From positions 140,801 to 204,800 of the forward strand of contig MGTT01000015.1 of the NCBI GenBank assembly GCA_001799575.1: a DNA stretch of 64,000 nucleotides, written 5' to 3'. The stretch is from Elusimicrobia bacterium GWA2_56_46 (GTDB lineage: Bacteria > Elusimicrobiota > Elusimicrobia > Elusimicrobiales > UBA9959). Numbering within the stretch: position 1 is the first letter of the stretch; each line of letters starts with the position of its first letter. Shown here in pieces: positions 47,082 through 57,382 of the stretch. Both the position numbers and the translations under genes were made by a program. The notes beneath the pieces are model-generated. The model did no database searches. It saw nothing but the letters and a program-made list of their open reading frames with translations, and had not been told where the DNA came from.

Positions 47082-47978
47082 ATGGCCTCCTTAAGAGACA
47101 TACGGAAGCACATAAAGTCCGTTAAGAACATAAAGCAGATAACTTACGCCATGAAGATGGTGTCCGCCGCGCGCATCAAAAAAGCGCAGACAGCCATCCT
47201 CTGCTCCAGGCCGTTCGCCATCAGGATGGAGGGGCTCATTTCCGATCTCTACGGCGAACTGGACGGAGAAGAGTTTAAGAAGTCCCGGGCGTACGCGCTG
47301 TTCGCCGAAAGGCCGCGGGCCGGGACGCGGGCTCTGGTGCTGGTCGCCGGAGACAAAGGCCTGTGCGGTTCTTTCAATTCAAATTTGCTGAAAGCGGCGG
47401 CGGTCTGGCTGAAAGAAAATCGCTGCGAAAAAATAAAGGTCGTCTGCGTGGGCCGGAAAAGCCGTGATTTTATTAAAAGGCTGAAAGGCCTGGATCTTGA
47501 GATAGCCTACGAGATGGTCGGCATCTTTCCCAAGGCGGGCTATGTCCACGCCGAACTCCTGACCGGGAAGATCCTGGAGCTTTTTTCCGGGCCCGAAGTG
47601 CGCGGCGTGAGCCTGATCTACAATGAGTTTAAATCCATGCTGTCCCAGCGGGTGGTTCAGACCGAACTGCTGCCGCTGCGGCACAACCTGCCCGCCGCGG
47701 CTGAAGGCGGGAAGCTGAAAGACTTCTCTTTTGAGCCGGAGAGAAGGCCGTTGCTCGAAGCCCTTCTCCCCAGATATGTCGGCGCCCAGGTCTACAGGGT
47801 GCTGCTGGAATCCCAGGCGGCGGAACTGGCCGCGCGCATGAACGCCATGGAGGCGGCTTCGAAGAACGCTTCGGAACTCATAGATGGTCTGACGTTGAGG
47901 CTTAATAAGATGCGCCAGACCATGATCACCACCGAACTTAGCGAGATAGTGAGCGGAGCGGAAGCGCTGGGGGGATAA
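47082..47978 (+). CDS. atpG: F1Fo ATP synthase subunit gamma
   Basis: 298 residues. N-terminal SLRDIRKHIKSVKNIKQITY then AMKMVSAARIKKAQ and C-terminal ITTELSEIVSGAEAL are the two coiled-coil halves of the rotor; GDKGLCGSFNSNL is the conserved central strand. Confidence 0.95.
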   Translation: MASLRDIRKHIKSVKNIKQITYAMKMVSAARIKKAQTAILCSRPFAIRMEGLISDLYGELDGEEFKKSRAYALFAERPRAGTRALVLVAGDKGLCGSFNSNLLKAAAVWLKENRCEKIKVVCVGRKSRDFIKRLKGLDLEIAYEMVGIFPKAGYVHAELLTGKILELFSGPEVRGVSLIYNEFKSMLSQRVVQTELLPLRHNLPAAAEGGKLKDFSFEPERRPLLEALLPRYVGAQVYRVLLESQAAELAARMNAMEAASKNASELIDGLTLRLNKMRQTMITTELSEIVSGAEALGG

Positions 47979-47980
47979 CC

Positions 47981-48036
47981 CGGAAATTGCGGGCGCAATT
48001 TCCGTAAGGATGAGGGATGAGGGCTGAAGGATGAGT
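47981..48036. repeat. palindrome plus heptamer array upstream of atpD
   Basis: CGGAAATTGC/GCAATTTCCG (47981-48004, GGGC loop) followed by GGATGAG GGATGAG GGCTGAA GGATGAG (period 7). A partial mirrored arm (AATCCTTGGATTCAGG) touches the atpD ribosome site. Confidence 0.75.
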
Positions 48037-48058
48037 GGGGACAGCCTGAATATTTTAA

Positions 48059-49525
<1,467 letters not shown>

Positions 49526-49538
49526 CCGACGTTCATTT

Positions 49539-49961
49539 ATGGCTCACAAACTTTTATTGACCATTTTGACCCCGGAAAAATCGTTCCTGACCGATAAGGA
49601 GGTCGATTTTGTGACTCTTCCGGCTTTCGGCGGGGAAATGGGTATACTTCCGGGACATATTTCCCTTGTGACCCAGTTGAAAGAGGGGATCCTGACGTAT
49701 AAGGACGGCCATAAAAAAGAGCTCTTCGCGGTTTTGAGCGGTTTTGCGGAAGTCAACAGGAACAGCGTCCTGGTTCTGGCCGAAGAGGCCGAACTAGCGA
49801 AAGAGATAAACGAAGAGAGCGCCCGCCAGGCTTATCAGAAAGCGAAAGACGCCCTTGCCATGCGCGGCAAAGACCTGGATCTCGACGCGGCCCAGGCCGC
49901 CTTGAGGCGCGCCGTGGTTCGCCTGAAAATTTCCGAACTCAAAAAGAAATATAAATCCTAA
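49539..49961 (+). CDS. atpC: F1Fo ATP synthase subunit epsilon
   Basis: 140 residues: N-terminal beta sandwich (LTILTPEKSFLTDKEVDFVT, GEMGILPGHISLVTQLK) and C-terminal two-helix regulatory domain with …AAQAALRRAVVRLKISEL. Ends the operon 9 bp from the convergent menG; no strong terminator lies between. Confidence 0.93.
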   Translation: MAHKLLLTILTPEKSFLTDKEVDFVTLPAFGGEMGILPGHISLVTQLKEGILTYKDGHKKELFAVLSGFAEVNRNSVLVLAEEAELAKEINEESARQAYQKAKDALAMRGKDLDLDAAQAALRRAVVRLKISELKKKYKS

Positions 49962-49970
49962 AAGAGCGCC

Positions 49971-50666
49971 CTACTTCTCCGCGGTATGTATGGCCGCGGC
50001 GCCGAAGAACAGGGGGAGGACTTTCACTTTTGAAAAACCGGCGGCCAGGAGGAGCTTTGAAAGTTCTTCCGGGGAATGGAAAGCCGTGATCGTTTCCGAG
50101 AGGAAAGAATAAGCCGCTTTCGTTCCGGGAAAGGCGAGATTTACCAGGCCGGTCATCAGTCTGACGTAAATGTGGAACAAAAACGGGATGAACCGGCCGG
50201 CGGGCCGGCTGGTTTCCAGGTTGACGAAGATCCCGCCGGGTTTGAGAACCCGGCGGAATTCTTCAAAATACTTCAGGAGTCCGTCCCCGTGCCCGAGATT
50301 GCGCGCCGCGAAAGAGATTGTCAGCGCGTCAAAGGCGTTATCCGGAAAAGGCAGGCGGCCGGCGTCGCCCCGGATGAATACCGCGCCGGGAACCTTGCGG
50401 ACGGCTTTTGAAAGCATCGCTTCGTTGAAATCCAGGCCCGTGACGGCTGTGCCGCCTGAAGAGAGCCGGAACAGATCCGCGGAGAGATCCCCCGTGCCGC
50501 AGCAGACGTCCAGGACGCGTTCCGGCGCGGAGGCCAGCGCAAGGCGGGCGGCCTCGCGCCGCCAGAGCTTGTCCAGCCCAAGGGTGAGAAAGGAGTTTAT
50601 GGTTTCGTAGTGACGGAAAATGCCGTCGTAAAACCCTGAAATGTAAATGGGGGTTTTATCCGGCAT
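49971..50666 (-). CDS. menG: demethylmenaquinone methyltransferase (UbiE/MenG family)
   Basis: 231 residues. FYDGIFRHYETINSFLTLGL at the N-terminus, SAM motif VLDVCCGTGDLSADLF, and DALTISFAARNLGHGDGLLK then EEFRRVLKPGGIF, the UbiE signature region. Methylates demethylmenaquinol in the last menaquinone step, pointing to a quinone-linked respiratory chain that could energise the ATP synthase encoded next door. Confidence 0.9.
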   Translation of the reverse strand: MPDKTPIYISGFYDGIFRHYETINSFLTLGLDKLWRREAARLALASAPERVLDVCCGTGDLSADLFRLSSGGTAVTGLDFNEAMLSKAVRKVPGAVFIRGDAGRLPFPDNAFDALTISFAARNLGHGDGLLKYFEEFRRVLKPGGIFVNLETSRPAGRFIPFLFHIYVRLMTGLVNLAFPGTKAAYSFLSETITAFHSPEELSKLLLAAGFSKVKVLPLFFGAAAIHTAEK

Positions 50667-50695
50667 TTATAATATGACAGATCCGGGAAACGAGG

Positions 50696-50872
50696 CTATT
50701 TCTTCTCTTCGGTTTTGTTGTCGGCTTCGGCGACGAATTTTTTGATCTCTTCAAAGCCCTCGATGATCAGTCTGGCTTTTGAAAGACCGAAAGAAAACGG
50801 GTACTTGTCGTTTTCGTTCCTCTTGAGCACGATCACCGGCTGGCCTTTGAATTCAGTTCTTTCTACGTTCAT
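50696..50872 (-). CDS. small conserved-looking protein of unknown function
   Basis: 58 residues: RTEFKGQPVIVLKRNENDKY then PFSFGLSKARLIIEGFEEIK. The layout (short strands then a helix) hints at a small nucleic-acid-binding fold, but I do not recognise it with confidence. The start has a strong GGGAGG. A single-gene unit upstream of menG. Confidence 0.65.
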   Translation of the reverse strand: MNVERTEFKGQPVIVLKRNENDKYPFSFGLSKARLIIEGFEEIKKFVAEADNKTEEKK

Positions 50873-50932
50873 ATACTTCCTCCCGTGGCGGGCACCCGGG
50901 GGCGGCGCCCTGCTTCGTTTATCATAACACAA

Positions 50933-51154
50933 AAAACCGGCTTATTTCAACCCGCATGCCGTAAAGCGCGAAAGACGAATAGTGAAAATTTCCAAATGGA
51001 CGGTCTAATGCGTTTCCGGCTTTAGAGCCGAACTGCCGGGGCTATTGACAAACGGCGCTTTACCTGTAATAATAATATAATATTAAACGGTGCCTGTTTC
51101 CGTGTTTCGGCGGGCCGCGGTTTTGCGGGGGAGAGATCCGGAGGGATTTAAAAC
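50933..51154. other. intergenic region holding the pil operon promoter
   Basis: About 220 bp without a gene. TTGACA (51045-51050), 16 bp, TAATAA (51067-51072) preceded by TG forms a strong extended -10 promoter for pilMNOPQ. GGAGG lies at 51141-51145. The left half shows nothing else clear. Confidence 0.65.
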
Positions 51155-51157
51155 TTG

Positions 51158-52264
51158 ATGAGTCTGAGCCTTACAAAGTTAATGTTCCCGTCCAGGGAAA
51201 TAGTGGGCATAGATATCGGAAGCTATGCGGTAAAGATCGTTTGTTTTACCGAAGAGAAAAAACAGCCCAGGCTCAAAGACTGGGGGCATATTCCGCTGGC
51301 CATAAAACCCGACACCCCCCCGGAAGAAAAAAAGGCCATCATCTCCCAGGAGATCAAGAACTACATCAAGAAGAAAGGCATTCAGGCCAAATATGCCGCC
51401 GCCTCCATCTCCGGGAACGCGGTCATCGTGCGGTATGTAAAGCTTCCCAAACTTACAAAAAAAGAACTCGCGCTGACGTTGAACGTGGAGGCCGAGCCTT
51501 TCATACCGTTCGATATCAAGGACGTCAACCTTACCTGCTATATTCTCAACGACATCACGGAAGACAACCAGCCCAAGATGGAGACGGTGCTGGTGGCGGC
51601 TAAAAAAGAAGCGGTAAAGGACAAACTGGACATCCTCAGCGACGCGGGCCTGGATCCGCTGGTTATAGACGTGGACTCTTTCGCCCTTGAGACTCTTTAT
51701 TCCCACCTGGCCCCTCAGGCCGACAATAACGCCGTGCTCATTCTCAATATAGGCCACAAGGTGACCAATCTTTCTATTATTTCCCAGGGTACGACCCGGG
51801 TTGTCAGGGATATTTTCATCGCCGGCTCCACTTTTGACAAGGCCGTCCAGAAGATCCTGAAAATAGACGCCGCCGGGGCCGATGCGATCAAAAAAACCAA
51901 GGGGCTGCTGGTGTCCGACGAAGACAAAGCCGCCGCGATAGAGGCGTTCGATAAAGAAGGCATAGCGGTTTCCAAGGCCGCCGCCGGAGTGCTTAAGGAT
52001 CTTTATACCGAAGTTTCCAGATCCATAGATTTTTACCTGTCCCAGGGCATGGATCACTCCATTTCAAAGATTATTTTGTCCGGCGGCGCGGTCAATCTGG
52101 GCAATATCGCCAAATTTATGACGAGCGAGTTCAAGGTTCCGGTCGAGATAGTCAACCCGTTCGCCTTTCTGCCGGAGCAGGGCAATAAAGTGCCTAAAGA
52201 AATCCGACCGGCTCTGGCGGTGGCGGCCGGCCTCGCTTTGAGAAAGCTTAAGGACTGGGATTAG
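51158..52264 (+). CDS. pilM: type IV pilus assembly protein PilM
   Basis: About 368 residues, actin-like ATPase (FtsA fold). VGIDIGSYAVKIVCF is phosphate-1, LILNIGHKVTNLSIISQG phosphate-2 and ILSGGAVNLGNIAKF the adenosine motif. Cytoplasmic ring that recruits PilN. The ATG is at 51158; TTG 51155 lies at better spacing from GGAGG and may be used. Confidence 0.93.
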   Translation: MSLSLTKLMFPSREIVGIDIGSYAVKIVCFTEEKKQPRLKDWGHIPLAIKPDTPPEEKKAIISQEIKNYIKKKGIQAKYAAASISGNAVIVRYVKLPKLTKKELALTLNVEAEPFIPFDIKDVNLTCYILNDITEDNQPKMETVLVAAKKEAVKDKLDILSDAGLDPLVIDVDSFALETLYSHLAPQADNNAVLILNIGHKVTNLSIISQGTTRVVRDIFIAGSTFDKAVQKILKIDAAGADAIKKTKGLLVSDEDKAAAIEAFDKEGIAVSKAAAGVLKDLYTEVSRSIDFYLSQGMDHSISKIILSGGAVNLGNIAKFMTSEFKVPVEIVNPFAFLPEQGNKVPKEIRPALAVAAGLALRKLKDWD

Positions 52265-52278
52265 GGTTCAGCCGCGAT

Positions 52279-52827
52279 ATGATCAAGATAAATCTTATCC
52301 CGCCGGAGTATGTCGAGAGGCTCAACCGCAGGGCCATTATCGCCAAAGCGGCGGCGGCCGGCCTGATCTCCGTGGCGGTGGTGGTGATGCTCTCGATCTG
52401 GCATTTCACCAGGGAAAAAACCAGCGAATTAAGGGTTAACCGTTTGCGGGTGGAACTGAAGAATCTCCAGGGGGATGTGGATCGGGTCAAGGCCATAGAG
52501 GCGCAGATAGCCGAGGTGCAGCGCTACCTGAATTCCATAAACAGCATTACGCAGGGAAGACTTATCTATACGCGGTTCATGCAGGACGTGACGGGGAATC
52601 TGCCGGGAACCATCTGGTTCGGCGGCATAAGCACCGTCCTTAACGGGCCCACGCTGACCGTTAGTTTTACCGTGAACTCCCGTTCCACTTATGATCTGGC
52701 CTGGTGGATAGACGCGCTGGAGAAGGACGCCAGGTATTCCGACGTAGTGGTCGGCGGAATTTCCGTGAGCGCGGCCGAGAGCGGACAGATTTTGAATACG
52801 ACAGTGACTCTGAAGTATACCCCATGA
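52279..52827 (+). CDS. pilN: type IV pilus assembly protein PilN
   Basis: 182 residues. INLIPPEYVERLNRR is the conserved PilM-binding N-terminus, then a membrane helix (about 24-44) and a periplasmic ferredoxin-like fold with coiled coil. Overlaps pilO by ATGA. Confidence 0.92.
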   Translation: MIKINLIPPEYVERLNRRAIIAKAAAAGLISVAVVVMLSIWHFTREKTSELRVNRLRVELKNLQGDVDRVKAIEAQIAEVQRYLNSINSITQGRLIYTRFMQDVTGNLPGTIWFGGISTVLNGPTLTVSFTVNSRSTYDLAWWIDALEKDARYSDVVVGGISVSAAESGQILNTTVTLKYTP

Positions 52828-53375
52828 ACAAAATACAGCTTACAAACGAGCAACTGGGAAAAATAGCCGCGGCGGCGCTGTTCGGCGGCCTCTTTCTTTA
52901 TGTCTATGCCGTGTACTTCTGGCTGCCCACCGCCAAAAAAATAGATGAGAATTCCAAGCAAGCGGCCTCCATGGAGAGCGATATTTCAAAAGCAAAAGTC
53001 CAGAAAGCCAAATACCGCGATCTGGAGTCCAAGCTGGTCTCGTTAAAAGAGGAAAAAGAAGCGGCCCAGAAAAGGCTGCCCAAGGAAAGGCAGCTTCCCG
53101 ATCTTCTCAAAACGCTGGCCACCCTCAGCGCCAAGTACAAGATCAATATCCAGGGCATTAATCCGGGCGGAAGCACGAAAGGGGAATATTTCACGAAAGT
53201 CGCCTATCAGATCTCTTTAACGGGCGATTATCATTTCCTGGGCAAATTTCTGACGGCGCTGGGGCTTGAGGAAAGGATCCTGACTATGGAAAACCTTACC
53301 ATCTCCGGCACCCCCGGAGCGCCCGCTTCCGTTTCCGCCACATTCACGCTGACAGCGTATCAGTATAACGGTTGA
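52824..53375 (+). CDS. pilO: type IV pilus assembly protein PilO
   Basis: 183 residues. Membrane helix IAAAALFGGLFLYVYAVYFW, a coiled coil (KKIDENSKQAASMESDISKA onward) and the PilO periplasmic domain (LPDLLKTLATLSAKYKINIQ, DYHFLGKFLTALGLEERILT). Heterodimerises with PilN. The start is ATG 52824; the frame is open further upstream inside pilN. Confidence 0.9.
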   Translation: MNKIQLTNEQLGKIAAAALFGGLFLYVYAVYFWLPTAKKIDENSKQAASMESDISKAKVQKAKYRDLESKLVSLKEEKEAAQKRLPKERQLPDLLKTLATLSAKYKINIQGINPGGSTKGEYFTKVAYQISLTGDYHFLGKFLTALGLEERILTMENLTISGTPGAPASVSATFTLTAYQYNG

Positions 53376-53380
53376 GGAGC

Positions 53381-53842
53381 ATGAAGATCAAAAACACGAT
53401 AGTTTTTCTATGCCTGGCTCTTATCGCTCCGGCGGCCGCGCGGGCGCAGGTTCCCGCCGCCGGCGTGGGCGTTTCCACCCCGGCGCTGACCGTGGAGCAG
53501 GTTTACCGCCCGGCTAATACGCGGGATCCGCTCAAGATCTCCACGGTGTTCGGGGATGAGCATTCGCCCAAGTCCAGGGCGTCCGTTTCCGACCTGTCCA
53601 GATCCACTTTCAGCGTCTACAATCTTTTTCTCACCGGCATTATGGAGGACAGCCGCTCCAAAGAGGCCATGCTCGCGGATAACGCTACCGGTCTGATTTA
53701 TATTCTCAAAGGGGGAAAACTGCTGGATTCCAAGAGAAAACAGGTGCCCGGCGTCTCCGGAGTCATAAAGGGGAAACAGGTCGTCCTGATGACGGAAGAT
53801 AAAAAAGTGCAGCAGCTGAATCTTCATGAAACTGAGAAGTAA
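53381..53842 (+). CDS. pilP: type IV pilus assembly protein PilP
   Basis: About 153 residues: a signal sequence (NTIVFLCLALIAPAAARA) and the PilP region YRPANTRDPLKISTVF, NLFLTGIMEDSRSKEAML, GLIYILKGGKLL. No lipobox Cys is visible, unlike many PilP lipoproteins. Bridges PilNO and the PilQ secretin. Confidence 0.82.
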   Translation: MKIKNTIVFLCLALIAPAAARAQVPAAGVGVSTPALTVEQVYRPANTRDPLKISTVFGDEHSPKSRASVSDLSRSTFSVYNLFLTGIMEDSRSKEAMLADNATGLIYILKGGKLLDSKRKQVPGVSGVIKGKQVVLMTEDKKVQQLNLHETEK

Positions 53843-53860
53843 GAAACAGGATATAACGAT

Positions 53861-55744
53861 ATGAAAAAAACGACGGCTTTGCTCATGACAATCCTTTTCC
53901 TGGCGCAGAACCCGCTTTTTATCTACGCCGCGGAAAACGCCCTGGTCCGCTCAGTAAGGGTCTCGGCTGAGAGCGTCTACATAACCACCGACAAACCGGT
54001 GAAATACAAGGCTTTCGCGATGAGCCAGCCGCCCAAACTGGTGGTGGAGCTGGAGGACGCGAGACTGAGGACGCTGGAGGAAATTCCCGTGAATAGCGTC
54101 TTTATAAAGAAAGTGCGGACAGGGCAGTTCAGAACCAGCCCCGTGAGCGTTTCAAGAGTTGTTCTGGAGCTTACCCAGAAAGCCGTGTACGATATAACCC
54201 AGAAAGGGAACGAACTGGTGGTGGTGTTGGGCGGTAAATTCGGTCCCGGAAAATCGGGTCTTAAAGATGCCCCGGCCGCCGCCGAGCCGGCCGCCGAGGG
54301 TGTAAAGGTGATAACGCCCAGTTCCCAGGACAATTCGCCTGAATTATCGACAATTTCCGTCAAAGCGGCGAACCCGAATCGCGAGAACATTCCAGTCATC
54401 GTTCCCCAGGCGCGGCCGCTTAAAACGGACAGGATTTCCAGAAGTATCATGGATAATCTGCCGACCGACCCCGTCAATCTGGATTACAGCGAGGCGAATG
54501 TCCGCGACATTATAGGTATGCTTGCCGCCAAAGCCGGCATAAATATCATCTACTCCGACGATGTCACCGGCACGACCAGTATAAATCTGAACAAGGTTCC
54601 GTTTGACGAGGCTTTCAGGACTATTTTAAACGTGAATGGTCTTGCCGCGCAGCAGGTCGGCGACAATATCCTCAGGATCGCCTCGCCCCAGACGTTTATG
54701 GCCGAACAGAAAAAAGCTTTCCTGCAGACCCGGGTGTTCTTCCTGAACTATTCCCGGGCCGCGGAAGTTAAGACTCAACTGACTGCCGTGGCCGCCGCGG
54801 AGGTCGGTCTGGGGAAATACGCCGTGGATGAGGGCAATAACGCCCTTATCGTGACCGATTCGGCCCTGGGCCTGGAAAACACCGCCAGACTTGTCAAAAG
54901 CCTGGACCGGGCGCCCAAGCAGGTTCTTATCGAAGCCAAACTCGTGGAGGTCTCGCTGGACAACTCGCTCGATTACGGCATCCAGTGGTCCGGCTACGGG
55001 GAAAAGGACGGTAATTACGTGGGCGGCGGAAATATAGCGAGTAATATCGGCCCCGCCAGTCTGCCCAGCCCCGGCCGGGTCCTGCCAGGTTATAGCGGCG
55101 CTCTCACCGGCGTTCCGGCGCCGCTGAGCGCGACCGGCGGCGGAACGGGCGTAAATCTGCCGGCCAATCTTGTTTACGGCGCTTTCCGCCTGGGCAAAGT
55201 GGCCTCCAACTATATGTTCGATACCGTCATCACGGCGGCGGCCAAAAAGGGTAAGGCAAAAGTCCTTTCCAACCCCAAGGTCGCCACTCTCAACAATAAG
55301 CAGGCGACTATCAACATCACCACGCAGATCCCGTACACGACCACCGAAACCACTCAAACCGTGCCGCCGGTTTCCACCACTAAAGTCGTTTACCTGACCA
55401 CGGGAATCATTCTGAACGTTACCCCCACCATCAACTCCGACGGGCGCATCTCCATGAAGATAAATCCGCAGGTAAGCCAGCCTTCCCCGGCCTCCGTGGT
55501 GACTCCCGCCGCGGGCGGGGCCCCCGGCATAGATACCAGATCCGCCGACACCAACGTGATCGTGCACGACGGTGAAACTATCGTCATCGGCGGCCTGATA
55601 CACGACACGCAGGCGGAAGCCGTCTACAAGGTGCCGATCCTCGGAGATATCCCGATTCTCGGCTACCTGTTCAAGAAGAAGTCCATGAGCAGAACCAGGA
55701 TGGAGCTCCTGATATTCGTTACTCCCAGGATCATAGAGGGGTAA
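53861..55744 (+). CDS. pilQ: type IV pilus secretin PilQ
   Basis: 627 residues. A signal peptide, one AMIN domain (about 25-130), an STN domain (VNLDYSEANVRDIIGMLAAK, about 205-265), a NolW-type N1 domain (FFLNYSRAAEVKTQLTAVAA) and the secretin barrel with LSNPKVATLNNKQATINITT and VIHDGETIVIGGLI. Outer-membrane pore for pili, hence a Gram-negative envelope. Ends just before a palindrome-heptamer element. Confidence 0.95.
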   Translation: MKKTTALLMTILFLAQNPLFIYAAENALVRSVRVSAESVYITTDKPVKYKAFAMSQPPKLVVELEDARLRTLEEIPVNSVFIKKVRTGQFRTSPVSVSRVVLELTQKAVYDITQKGNELVVVLGGKFGPGKSGLKDAPAAAEPAAEGVKVITPSSQDNSPELSTISVKAANPNRENIPVIVPQARPLKTDRISRSIMDNLPTDPVNLDYSEANVRDIIGMLAAKAGINIIYSDDVTGTTSINLNKVPFDEAFRTILNVNGLAAQQVGDNILRIASPQTFMAEQKKAFLQTRVFFLNYSRAAEVKTQLTAVAAAEVGLGKYAVDEGNNALIVTDSALGLENTARLVKSLDRAPKQVLIEAKLVEVSLDNSLDYGIQWSGYGEKDGNYVGGGNIASNIGPASLPSPGRVLPGYSGALTGVPAPLSATGGGTGVNLPANLVYGAFRLGKVASNYMFDTVITAAAKKGKAKVLSNPKVATLNNKQATINITTQIPYTTTETTQTVPPVSTTKVVYLTTGIILNVTPTINSDGRISMKINPQVSQPSPASVVTPAAGGAPGIDTRSADTNVIVHDGETIVIGGLIHDTQAEAVYKVPILGDIPILGYLFKKKSMSRTRMELLIFVTPRIIEG

Positions 55745-55751
55745 GCCAGCG

Positions 55752-55893
55752 CCGAATTCCTTAATTGGAATTCGGAGGTATGAGGGATGAAGGCTGAGGG
55801 ATGAAGAAATAATTTTGGGTTTTGGAGTGTTGTTTTGCCTCATCCCTCATCCCTCATCCCTCATCTTTCCGAAAATCGCGGCCGCGATTTTCG
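55752..55893. repeat. palindrome - heptamer arm - mirrored heptamer arm - palindrome
   Basis: CCGAATTCC/GGAATTCGG (55752-55775), then GTATGAG GGATGAA GGCTGAG GGATGAA, a spacer of about 29 nt, then CTCATCC CTCATCC CTCATCC CTCATC, then a 24-bp perfect palindrome (55870-55893) centred on GCGGCCGC. The fully symmetrical example of the composite element. The right half encodes the N-terminus of the next gene. Confidence 0.8.
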
Positions 55894-57382
55894 TGTTAGC
55901 CTGCTGGTACTTACCCTCTTTCCGTTTCTGCTTCTCGCGCCGATCCTGCAGGGGATCTGGAGCCTCAGGACGCAGTTCCTGCTCGAAGCCGCCGTCTTTC
56001 TGACCGGCGGCTTCTGGTTTTTAAGGGAGATACGCGCGGGAAGGCTTCCCTCTTTCATCTCCGACCGCAGGAATATTCCGCTGTTGTTTGCCCTTATTTT
56101 TTCATTTTTAGCTTCCCGGCTGAGCCCGGTCGGCGCTTTGATCGCGCCCGAGTGGTGGAATTTCCTTACCGGCATCTTTATACTGGCGTTCGCTTCTTCG
56201 CTTACCACGGAGGAGCGCAAAAGCGCGGATCTGGCCCTGAGGCTTGCGGCCTGGTTCATAGTCCTGCTGAGTTTTTATCAGGGTTACATTCTTGCGGTCA
56301 AGGGCGCCGGCAGCCTCACGGCTTCCCTCACCAACGCCAACGCGCTGGCGCTTTTTGCGATCATGATCCTGCCCCTTGCCGTTCTGTGGCGGGATTTTTT
56401 CCTGTTGGCGGCCCTGTCCGTAGTTCTTATCCTGACGATGTCGGTGGCGGCGATCCTGGGGCTGCTGGTCGGCGCCTGTTTTTACGCGGCTGATAATATC
56501 AGGCGCGGCGATTTGAAAAAAAACTGGTGGGTCTTCGCCGCGCTGGGGGCCGTGGCCGCGGCCGCCGTTTCGCAGCTTGAGCTGCGTTCCGTGTCGGATC
56601 GGTTGTTGTGGTGGGGTTCGGCTCTCAGGATGTTCTCCGACAGGCCGCTGCTTGGTTTCGGACAGGGCGCTTTCACCTATGTTTATCCGGCTTTTCATCA
56701 GCCCGACGCGGCCAGACTGGCCTCCATCTACGCCCATAATTACTATCTGGAATTCCTGTCCGAGAACGGCCTGCCCGCTTTTATTTTCTGGGGCTGGGCG
56801 GTGCTGGCCCGGCTGAGAGGAATCAAAGGGCTGAAAAAATACGCCCTGATCGCCGTGTTGGCCCACTCTTTCGCCGATTTCGGCCTGGCTGTGCCCGCTA
56901 ATTTTTTTATTTTCTGTTATCTGCTGGCGGAACCGGGAGAGGCGCCGGCGCCGGTGTCCGGCGCCGCTAGCCTGAAAACGCTGGCGGCCGCGGCGCTCGC
57001 AATCCTGATGGCCGCGCATCTGTCGGGGGTTGTGCTCAGGAAGGCGGCCCTAGATCGCGCCCAGGAGTCTGTGGTGAAAGCCTGCGCCGCCGGGGATTAT
57101 TCAAAGGCGGAAGATCTTCTCAGGGAAGCCTCCGAGAAAGAGCCGGAGAACCCGCTGATCCCGCAGATGCTGGGACAGGTTCTTCTGCGGGCGGGCTTGG
57201 AGAAAAAGGATCGGCCGACGCTTTTCCGGGCGGCTGTTTCTTTGGAACGCGCTCTGAGCCTGAATCCGTATGACGCCGCGTCGTACCGCGACCTGGGAAA
57301 GCTTTATTCCGCGGCCGGAGAGCGGGGCATGGCTGAAAGTCTTTTGAAAAGGAAACGGGAGGTGTTCAGGTGGGAGCGCTGA
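55835..57382 (+). CDS. O-antigen ligase/polymerase-like membrane protein with TPR tail
   Basis: 515 residues. About ten membrane helices with the Wzy_C signature SVSDRLLWWGSALRMFSDRP then LLGFGQGAFTYVY, HNYYLEFLSENGLPAF; the last 110 residues are TPR-like (EDLLREASEKEPENPLIPQM, LGKLYSAAGERGMAE). The start is TTG 55835, 9 nt after TGGAG; the first dozen residues come from the repeat array. Following pilQ, it may attach glycans to pilin as PglL/PilO-type transferases do (inference); LPS ligation or polymerisation are alternatives. Confidence 0.8.
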   Translation: MPHPSSLIPHLSENRGRDFRVSLLVLTLFPFLLLAPILQGIWSLRTQFLLEAAVFLTGGFWFLREIRAGRLPSFISDRRNIPLLFALIFSFLASRLSPVGALIAPEWWNFLTGIFILAFASSLTTEERKSADLALRLAAWFIVLLSFYQGYILAVKGAGSLTASLTNANALALFAIMILPLAVLWRDFFLLAALSVVLILTMSVAAILGLLVGACFYAADNIRRGDLKKNWWVFAALGAVAAAAVSQLELRSVSDRLLWWGSALRMFSDRPLLGFGQGAFTYVYPAFHQPDAARLASIYAHNYYLEFLSENGLPAFIFWGWAVLARLRGIKGLKKYALIAVLAHSFADFGLAVPANFFIFCYLLAEPGEAPAPVSGAASLKTLAAAALAILMAAHLSGVVLRKAALDRAQESVVKACAAGDYSKAEDLLREASEKEPENPLIPQMLGQVLLRAGLEKKDRPTLFRAAVSLERALSLNPYDAASYRDLGKLYSAAGERGMAESLLKRKREVFRWER